NCBI GenBank assembly: GCA_036675345.1
Contig: JAKFFE010000007.1
Coordinates: 1-64,000 of the forward strand
Source of the DNA: JALYOC01 sp036675345
GTDB taxonomy: Bacteria > Myxococcota > Myxococcia > Myxococcales > Myxococcaceae
Direction of reading: 5' to 3'
Length of the DNA stretch: 64,000 nucleotides
The notes under the pieces are model-generated. The model did not search any database. It worked only from the letters and a program-made list of their open reading frames with translations, and was not told the origin of the DNA. Position numbers and translations under genes: made by a program. Of the stretch, positions 58,992-64,000 are shown piece after piece; position 1 is the first letter of the stretch; every line of letters begins with the position of its first letter.

Positions 58992-60125
58992 ATGAGGGCT
59001 CTGCGGCGGCTGGTGGGCACCTTGTTGAAGCTGGTGCTGGGGGCGGTGGCCCTGGTGCTGGTCGTGCTGGCGGTGTTCGGCTTCAAGGCCTGGTCGGAGG
59101 CGTACCCCAACGAACGCCGGCTGGCCGCCCTCTCCCGCGGCTTCCTCTCCGGCGCCTACCACGTCCACTCCCTGGCCTCCGATGGGCGGGGGACCGAGGA
59201 GGAGATCGCCGAGGCCGCCCGCGCCGCCGGGCTCTCCTTCGTGGTGCTGACCGATCACAACGTGGCCCCCGCGCCGCCGCGGTTCGTCTCCGGGGTGTTG
59301 TTGATCCACGCGGTGGAGCTCTCCACCCAGCAGGGGCACCTGGTGGCGCTGTCACTCCCCCGGGTGCTGACGCCCGAGGAGCGGAACACCGCTCCGGTGG
59401 AGGTGGCCAACGCCCTGGGAGCCCAGCTGTTCCTGGCGCATCCGGTCCAGGAGAAGAACCCCTGGCGAACCTGGGAACCGCTGCCGGCGGTGGATGGGCT
59501 GGAGCTGTACTCGGCGGACACCATGCTGCGGGAGGCGCTGGCCGCGCCGATCACCCGGCTGGTCCCGGCGGCGGGCGCGTATCTGACCAACACCACCCAC
59601 GCGCTGTACTCGCTGGTGGGCGAGCAGCCGGAGGCCACCCGCCGGCTGCTGCAGCTGGGCGGGGAGCGCCCCGGGGTGGCGCTGTGCGCCCACGACGCCC
59701 ACGGGCTGCCGGACTACGAAGAGGTGTTCCGCGCGCTGGCGATGTACCTGCCCACCCCCGACGGCTTCGTGCTGCCGGAAGATCCGGCCCAGGCCGAGCG
59801 GTGGGTGCTGCAGACCCTGACCTCGGGGCGGGCGGTGTGCGGCTTCCGGGCGCTGGGGGATCCGGAGGGCTTCCGGATCGACGGCCTGAGTGAGGGCGCT
59901 CGCACCGTGGGGACCGACGTCCGGCTGCGGGTGATTCCTCCGCGCAACACCCCGGACTCGGTCAAGGTCCAGGTCTCCGGCAGCGGGGAACTGGTGGACA
60001 AGTGGACGGTGCGCACCACCGGTCCGGGAGTGGTCCACATCGAGCTGTGGCGCCGCGCCCCCGGCCGCTTCCTGGGCTCGGAGTGGAAGCCGTGGATCGT
60101 CCCCAGCCCGGTGCGCGTCCAATGA
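58992..60125 (+). CDS. membrane-anchored PHP-domain phosphoesterase-like protein
   Basis: The protein has 377 residues. An N-terminal membrane helix (about 10-32) anchors a PHP domain: YHVHSLASDGRGTEEEI and VLTDHN supply metal ligands, with further candidates in HAVELSTQQGH, FLAHP and LCAHDAHG. A beta-rich C-terminal domain of about 100 residues follows. It could be a periplasmic or cytoplasmic metal-dependent phosphatase acting on an envelope intermediate. ATG 58992 follows a GGGAGG-type site. Confidence 0.8.
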   Translation: MRALRRLVGTLLKLVLGAVALVLVVLAVFGFKAWSEAYPNERRLAALSRGFLSGAYHVHSLASDGRGTEEEIAEAARAAGLSFVVLTDHNVAPAPPRFVSGVLLIHAVELSTQQGHLVALSLPRVLTPEERNTAPVEVANALGAQLFLAHPVQEKNPWRTWEPLPAVDGLELYSADTMLREALAAPITRLVPAAGAYLTNTTHALYSLVGEQPEATRRLLQLGGERPGVALCAHDAHGLPDYEEVFRALAMYLPTPDGFVLPEDPAQAERWVLQTLTSGRAVCGFRALGDPEGFRIDGLSEGARTVGTDVRLRVIPPRNTPDSVKVQVSGSGELVDKWTVRTTGPGVVHIELWRRAPGRFLGSEWKPWIVPSPVRVQ

Positions 60126-60217
60126 TCCGGATCGTTTCCGAGCAGCTCACCGCCTGCGGGTTCGACAGCGAATCCCCGGCGCTGTACGAGCGTACCTTGC
60201 GCCGCCTGCGCGCCTGA
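60122..60217 (+). CDS. possible 31-residue small protein
   Basis: ATG 60122 overlaps the PHP gene stop by ATGA, and the frame ends 4 bp before waaA. It reads MIRIVSEQLTACGFDSESPA and ends in a basic stretch RTLRRLRA. The coupling at both ends suggests translation, perhaps only to carry ribosomes to waaA; codon evidence is too short to decide. Confidence 0.35.
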   Translation: MIRIVSEQLTACGFDSESPALYERTLRRLRA

Positions 60218-60221
60218 TCCG

Positions 60222-61511
60222 ATGCATCTCCTCTACGTGGTCGCCAGCTACCTGTTGTTCGCACTGCTGTTCCCGGTGCTGGCGCTGCACCGCAAGACCC
60301 GCAACGGGTTGCTGCAGCGGATGGGCTTCTATCCGCCGGAGGTGCTGCCGCCGCACTCCGGGCCCCGGGTGTGGATGCACGGCGCCTCGGCGGGGGATCT
60401 GCTCTCCCTCTCCCCGATGATCCCGCATCTGCGCGCGCGCTTCCCCGGGTGCCAGGTGGTGATGACCACCGTCACCAACACCGGCTATCTGATGGCGCGG
60501 GACCGGCTGGGCAAGCAGATCGACGCGGTGGTCTACGCGCCCTACGACCTGTGGGGCGCCACCCGCCGGGCGGTGCGAGCGATCGGGCCGGATGTGCTGA
60601 TCCTGGAGTACACCGAGATCTGGCCCAACCTGATCCGCGCCGCCCACAAGGCGGGGGCCCGGGTGGTGCTGACCAACGGGCGCTTCTCTCCCCGACACCT
60701 GCGCAGCTACCGGGCGCTGTTCTCGGTGATCGGCAACCCGCTGCGGCGGATCGACCTGTTCTTGATGCGCGAGGACGACGAGGCCGAAAGGGTGCTGGGG
60801 CTGGGGGCGCCGCTGGAGCGGGTGTGGGTGACCGGGAACACCAAGTTCGACGCGCTGACCGCGCCAGAGGCCCGGGACGACGCCCAGCTGCGCGCCGCGC
60901 TGAGGCTGCCGGACCACGCCCGGGTGCTGATCGCCGGCAGCACCCACGAGGGCGAGGAGGAGCTGATCCTGGAGGTGTATGGCCGGCTGTTGCGTGATCA
61001 CCCCGAGCTGCGGCTGGTGATCGCGCCCCGCTACATCGACCGCGCCGCGCGGGTGGCAGAGCTGGCGCGCGCGGCCGGGCTCTCGGTGGGGCTGCGCTCG
61101 GAGCACAACCGCACCGGGGGCCAGGTGGTGGTGCTGGACACCATCGGCGAGCTGGCCCGCGCCTACCGGCTGGCCACCGTGGTCTTCGTGGGCGGGTCGT
61201 TCACCTCCCGGGGGGGACAGAACATCCTCGAACCGGCGGCGCAGGGGCGGCCGGTGCTGTTTGGGCCGCACATGGAGAACTTCCACGACAGCGTGCAGGT
61301 GCTGGTGGGGCGGGGCGGGATCCAGGTCAACGATCCGGACCAGCTGTACCGGGTGCTGGGGGACCTGCTCTCGCGGCCGGAGACCGTGGCCTCGCTGGGA
61401 CAGCTGGCCAGCGCGGCGGTGCGGCAGATCTCCGGAGCCAGCGTCCGCAACATCGAACACATCGAGCGGCTGCTGGAGCCTCGCGCCCCGGCGCGCCCGA
61501 AGAGCGCCTAG
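60222..61511 (+). CDS. waaA: 3-deoxy-D-manno-octulosonic acid (Kdo) transferase
   Basis: The protein has 429 residues. An N-terminal membrane helix (about 2-20) anchors a GT30 fold: MHGASAGDLLSLSPM, TTVTNTGYLMARD, EYTEIWPNL, NGRFSPRHLRSYR, VTGNTKFDA, IAGSTHEGEEELIL and the donor-site GGSFTSRGGQNILEPAAQGRPV. It adds Kdo to lipid IVA. One departure is Asp59 (HGASAGD), where characterised WaaA proteins have the catalytic Glu (xxASxGE). Confidence 0.9.
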   Translation: MHLLYVVASYLLFALLFPVLALHRKTRNGLLQRMGFYPPEVLPPHSGPRVWMHGASAGDLLSLSPMIPHLRARFPGCQVVMTTVTNTGYLMARDRLGKQIDAVVYAPYDLWGATRRAVRAIGPDVLILEYTEIWPNLIRAAHKAGARVVLTNGRFSPRHLRSYRALFSVIGNPLRRIDLFLMREDDEAERVLGLGAPLERVWVTGNTKFDALTAPEARDDAQLRAALRLPDHARVLIAGSTHEGEEELILEVYGRLLRDHPELRLVIAPRYIDRAARVAELARAAGLSVGLRSEHNRTGGQVVVLDTIGELARAYRLATVVFVGGSFTSRGGQNILEPAAQGRPVLFGPHMENFHDSVQVLVGRGGIQVNDPDQLYRVLGDLLSRPETVASLGQLASAAVRQISGASVRNIEHIERLLEPRAPARPKSA

Positions 61512-62513
61512 ATGCCCCTGGTCGTCCACCCGCACTTCCACCCCCGCCGCACCGGCGTCACCCGCCATGTGGAGACCGTGGTGCCCGCGCTGGGCCGGAA
61601 GATGGAGGCGGTCACCGTGGGATATGGGATCTCCCGGTCGCTGCCGCGGCTCAGCGTTCGCCAGCTCTGGCGGCGGGCCCGCTCCGGCGAGGTGGTGTGG
61701 CACGCCCACCGGAACAACGAGCTGTTGGTGGGGCTGCTATTGCGGCTGCTCGCGCCGCGGCTCAAGGTGCTGTTCACCCGGCATTCGTCCTCCCTCCCCG
61801 GGCGCTACACCCGCTGGCTGGCGCGACGGGCCGATCTGCTGCTGGCCCTGACCCCCGAGGTGCAACAGTCGCTGGGGCTGCCGGCGCGGATCGTGCCCCA
61901 CGGGGTGGAGCTGGCGGACTTCACGCCGCCCGCCGACCGGTCCGAGGCCTGGCGCGCGCTGGGTCTGCCGGGGGCGAAGGGGATCGGGGTGATCGGCCGG
62001 ATCCGCGAGGAGAAGGGGCAGGGCGACTTCGTGGAGGCAATCGCCCCGCTGCTGGCGCAACACCCGGAGTGGACCCCGGTGCTGGTGGGCACGGTGCAGC
62101 CGGAGGATCGATCCTTCGCGGAGCGGCTGCGGCATCAGCTCCCCTCCCTGATCCTGCCCGGAGAGCAGTCGGAGATCGGGCGCTGGTACCGGGGGCTGAC
62201 CCTCTTCGTCCACCCCTCGCACCGGGAGGCCTATTCGATGGCGCTGCTGGAGGCGATGGCCAGCGGCTGCTGTGTGGTGGCCTCGCGATTGGCGCCGATG
62301 GAGCAGGTGATCGATCACGGGCGCACCGGCTTCCTCTATCCGCCCGGAGACGTGGCGGCGCTGCGGTCAATCCTTGCCGAGCTGCTGGCCGATCCGCGTC
62401 GGATCGAAGAGGTGGGCCGGGCCGCCGCCGCCGAGGCCCGGGTCCGCTTCGGGGTCGAGCACGAGGCGAGCGCGCTGATCGCCGCCTACCAGTCCGCCTG
62501 GAGCGCCCGGTGA
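61512..62513 (+). CDS. GT4-family glycosyltransferase
   Basis: The protein has 333 residues with a GT-B layout. The N-terminal domain contains HPRRTGVTRHVETV and FTRHSSSLPGRYTRWLARRADLLLALT. The C-terminal domain contains GRIREEKGQGDFVEAI and the donor-site stretch VHPSHREAYSMALLEAMASGCCVVAS with the E-x7-E pattern. It starts directly after the waaA stop and overlaps the next gene by GTGA, so a role in LPS core sugar addition is likely. Confidence 0.88.
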   Translation: MPLVVHPHFHPRRTGVTRHVETVVPALGRKMEAVTVGYGISRSLPRLSVRQLWRRARSGEVVWHAHRNNELLVGLLLRLLAPRLKVLFTRHSSSLPGRYTRWLARRADLLLALTPEVQQSLGLPARIVPHGVELADFTPPADRSEAWRALGLPGAKGIGVIGRIREEKGQGDFVEAIAPLLAQHPEWTPVLVGTVQPEDRSFAERLRHQLPSLILPGEQSEIGRWYRGLTLFVHPSHREAYSMALLEAMASGCCVVASRLAPMEQVIDHGRTGFLYPPGDVAALRSILAELLADPRRIEEVGRAAAAEARVRFGVEHEASALIAAYQSAWSAR

Positions 62514-63526
62514 AGATCCTGCACCTGCTGGCCAGTCCGTTCTTCAGCGGCCCCGCGCAGCTGGTCACCGAGCTGGCCCTGGCCCAGCGGGAGTTGGGGC
62601 ACCAGGTCTCGGTGGCGGTGGATGCCCGACGGCGCGAGACCCCGGCCGAGGAGCTGGCACGGCCCCGACTCGAGCAGCTGGGCCTGCTGGACCGCGGAGG
62701 ACTGGAGCTGTCGGTGAAGTCCACCCCGGCGCAGCTGCTGCGCGACCTGCGCAACCTCCACCGCCGTGAGCTGGACGTGGTGCACTCGCACTTCACCCAC
62801 GACCACCTGCTGATCCGGCTGGCCCGTCCCCGGGGCGCGACCCGGATCCGTTCGATCCACGCCGCCCGTTCGCTGCGCTGGTCGCTGCCGGCGGCGGACG
62901 GCTACACGGTGCCGGTGAGCGAGTGGTTGGCTCGGCTCCCGGAGCACAGCGCGCGAACGGTGTTGCCCCCCCTGGTGGGTGCGGAGTTCCAGCGGGCACC
63001 CGCTGCCCGCGCCGCCCTGGGGCTGGAAGGGTCACCCCTGATCGGCATGGTCTCCACCTTCCAACCCTCCCGGCGTCACCGCCTGGGGATCGAGGCCTTT
63101 GCCCGCCTCCGGGCAAAGCACCCCTCGGCGCGGCTGGTGCTGGTGGGGGACGGGCGGCTGGAGGCGCCGCTTCGGGCGCAGGTGGCGGAGGCCGGGCTGG
63201 AGCAGTCGGTGACCTTCGCCGGGTATCAACAAGGCGAAGCCTTCGTGCGCTGGCTCTCGGCCCTGGACGAGGTGTGGATCCTGGGACTGGGCAATGACTA
63301 CAGCGCCCGGGCCGCGGCGCAGGCGCGGCGGTGTGGGGTACGGGTGGTCGCCGCCGAGGAGGGGGCGCTGCCGGACTACGCGGACGCGGTGGTTCGCCCG
63401 TTGAGCGCGGACGCGGTGGTGGTCGCCTCGCTGGAGGGAACGCGCAGGCAGTTGGAGGTGCCAGCCCCCGGCGCGGTGGCCGCAGCGGTGCTGGCCCTCT
63501 ATCGGCAGGCAGGGGTCGGGCGATGA
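62510..63526 (+). CDS. GT4-like glycosyltransferase
   Basis: The protein has 338 residues from GTG 62510. It has a GT-B type start (KILHLLASPFFSGPAQLVTELAL), HSHFTHDHLLIRLARP and a C-terminal donor domain (GMVSTFQPSRRHRLGIEAFARL, LVLVGDGRLE). The usual second Glu region reads LGLGNDYSARAAAQARRCGVRVV, with the E-x7-E motif missing, so activity or donor may differ from its neighbour. It overlaps lpxK by ATGA. Confidence 0.82.
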   Translation: MKILHLLASPFFSGPAQLVTELALAQRELGHQVSVAVDARRRETPAEELARPRLEQLGLLDRGGLELSVKSTPAQLLRDLRNLHRRELDVVHSHFTHDHLLIRLARPRGATRIRSIHAARSLRWSLPAADGYTVPVSEWLARLPEHSARTVLPPLVGAEFQRAPAARAALGLEGSPLIGMVSTFQPSRRHRLGIEAFARLRAKHPSARLVLVGDGRLEAPLRAQVAEAGLEQSVTFAGYQQGEAFVRWLSALDEVWILGLGNDYSARAAAQARRCGVRVVAAEEGALPDYADAVVRPLSADAVVVASLEGTRRQLEVPAPGAVAAAVLALYRQAGVGR

Positions 63527-64000
63527 GCACCCTGCTGGAGCGGCTGTGGTACCCGGCCTCCGCCGAGTCCTGGGCCCGGAAGCTGGCGCTCTCCCCCTTG
63601 TTGCTGGCGGAGGGGGCCTTCCGCGCCGGGGTGGGGTTGCGCGGCGCTCTCTACGACCGGGGCCTGCTCCAAAGCCACCGTCCCCCGGGACCGCGGATCA
63701 TCTCGGTGGGGAACCTGAATGTGGGCGGGGCCGGCAAGACGCCGCTCACCATCCACCTGGCGAACCGGCTGCAGCAGCAGGGCGAGCGGGTGGTGGTGCT
63801 CACCCGGGGCTATGGGCGCGCCAGCCAGATCCCGGTGGAGATCTCCGCCCAGGTCCCCCGACCCTCGGTGCGTGAGGCGGGGGACGAGCCGCTGCTGATC
63901 GCCGACTGTTGTCCGGGAGTCCCGGTGCTGGTGGGCAGCGACCGGGTGGCCCTGGCCGGTCAGGCGGTGGACCGGCACCGGGCGACTGTCTTGCTGCTGG
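63523..64000 (+). CDS. lpxK: tetraacyldisaccharide 4'-kinase (5' part)
   Basis: An open frame from ATG 63523 runs off the right edge with 159 codons visible. It starts with a membrane-association helix region (SWARKLALSPLLLAEGAFRAG), then RIISVGNLNVGGAGKTPLT, the LpxK P-loop, and LTRGYGR followed by GDEPLLIA. The kinase phosphorylates the 4' position of the lipid A disaccharide, the step before WaaA. Confidence 0.93.
   Translation, partial: MSTLLERLWYPASAESWARKLALSPLLLAEGAFRAGVGLRGALYDRGLLQSHRPPGPRIISVGNLNVGGAGKTPLTIHLANRLQQQGERVVVLTRGYGRASQIPVEISAQVPRPSVREAGDEPLLIADCCPGVPVLVGSDRVALAGQAVDRHRATVLLL

Overview
The window is about 64 kb of dense, very GC-rich chromosome from a Gram-negative bacterium that makes lipid A. 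The lineage looks like Myxococcota (former Deltaproteobacteria). The pointers are a MYXO-CTERM-type tail on a secreted lyase, two DUF4388/PATAN proteins, an OmpA protein with thrombospondin-type-3 calcium repeats, and the gene orders asnS/leuS, phoH-pgpH-ybeY and skp-lpxD-fabZ-lpxA-lpxI. Codon position 3 is so GC-rich that stop codons are rare, so most genes carry long open frames on the opposite strand. I left those out. No tRNA, rRNA, CRISPR array or transposase was seen.

Layout. 1-2.3 kb: a TerY-P/YegI-K-like pair, a PP2C phosphatase and a kinase-like protein; the kinase gene runs off the left edge and carries 13 PSGSG repeats. 2.3-9.8 kb: translation genes (asnS, leuS, rpsT) with a degenerate GGDEF protein, a MYXO-CTERM polysaccharide lyase and lptE. 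10-20.7 kb: a MazG-VOC fusion, a TPR membrane protein, a DUF4388 protein, then phoH, a pgpH-type 7TM-HD phosphodiesterase and a cupin-YbeY fusion. 20.9-26 kb: lnt, prfB with an intact programmed +1 frameshift, a YafK-type L,D-transpeptidase, and an ECF sigma/anti-sigma pair with a visible self-type promoter. 26-34.8 kb: the most unusual region, a divergent chaperone-usher-like fibre assembly locus. It has four related secreted subunits, a PapD-like chaperone, an usher-like barrel with SdrD-B-type C-terminal domains and an adjacent OmpA/TSP3 protein. A run of eight G lies in the putative usher promoter.

34.8-64 kb is an envelope-biogenesis block: lysS, lolC/E, lolD, bamA, skp, lpxD, fabZ, lpxA, lpxI, two unknown proteins, an NtrY/NtrX-like two-component pair, a second Omp85-like protein behind a perfect inverted repeat, a DUF4390 protein, MarC, a dolichyl-phosphate-mannose-synthase-like GT2, and lpxB. 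On the opposite strand follow a DUF4388/J-like/TPR protein, an MsbA-type ABC transporter, a PHP protein, waaA, two GT4 glycosyltransferases and the start of lpxK at the right edge. Almost every junction in these runs is a 1-4 nt stop/start overlap, so they are probably translationally coupled operons.

Promoters of the form TTGNNN-17 bp-TAGGGT (or a close variant) recur before lysS, skp, pgpH and rpsT. Several genes have a candidate -10 within 8-12 nt of the start codon, which suggests leaderless or nearly leaderless transcripts. All functional calls come from reading motifs by eye; no database search was run.
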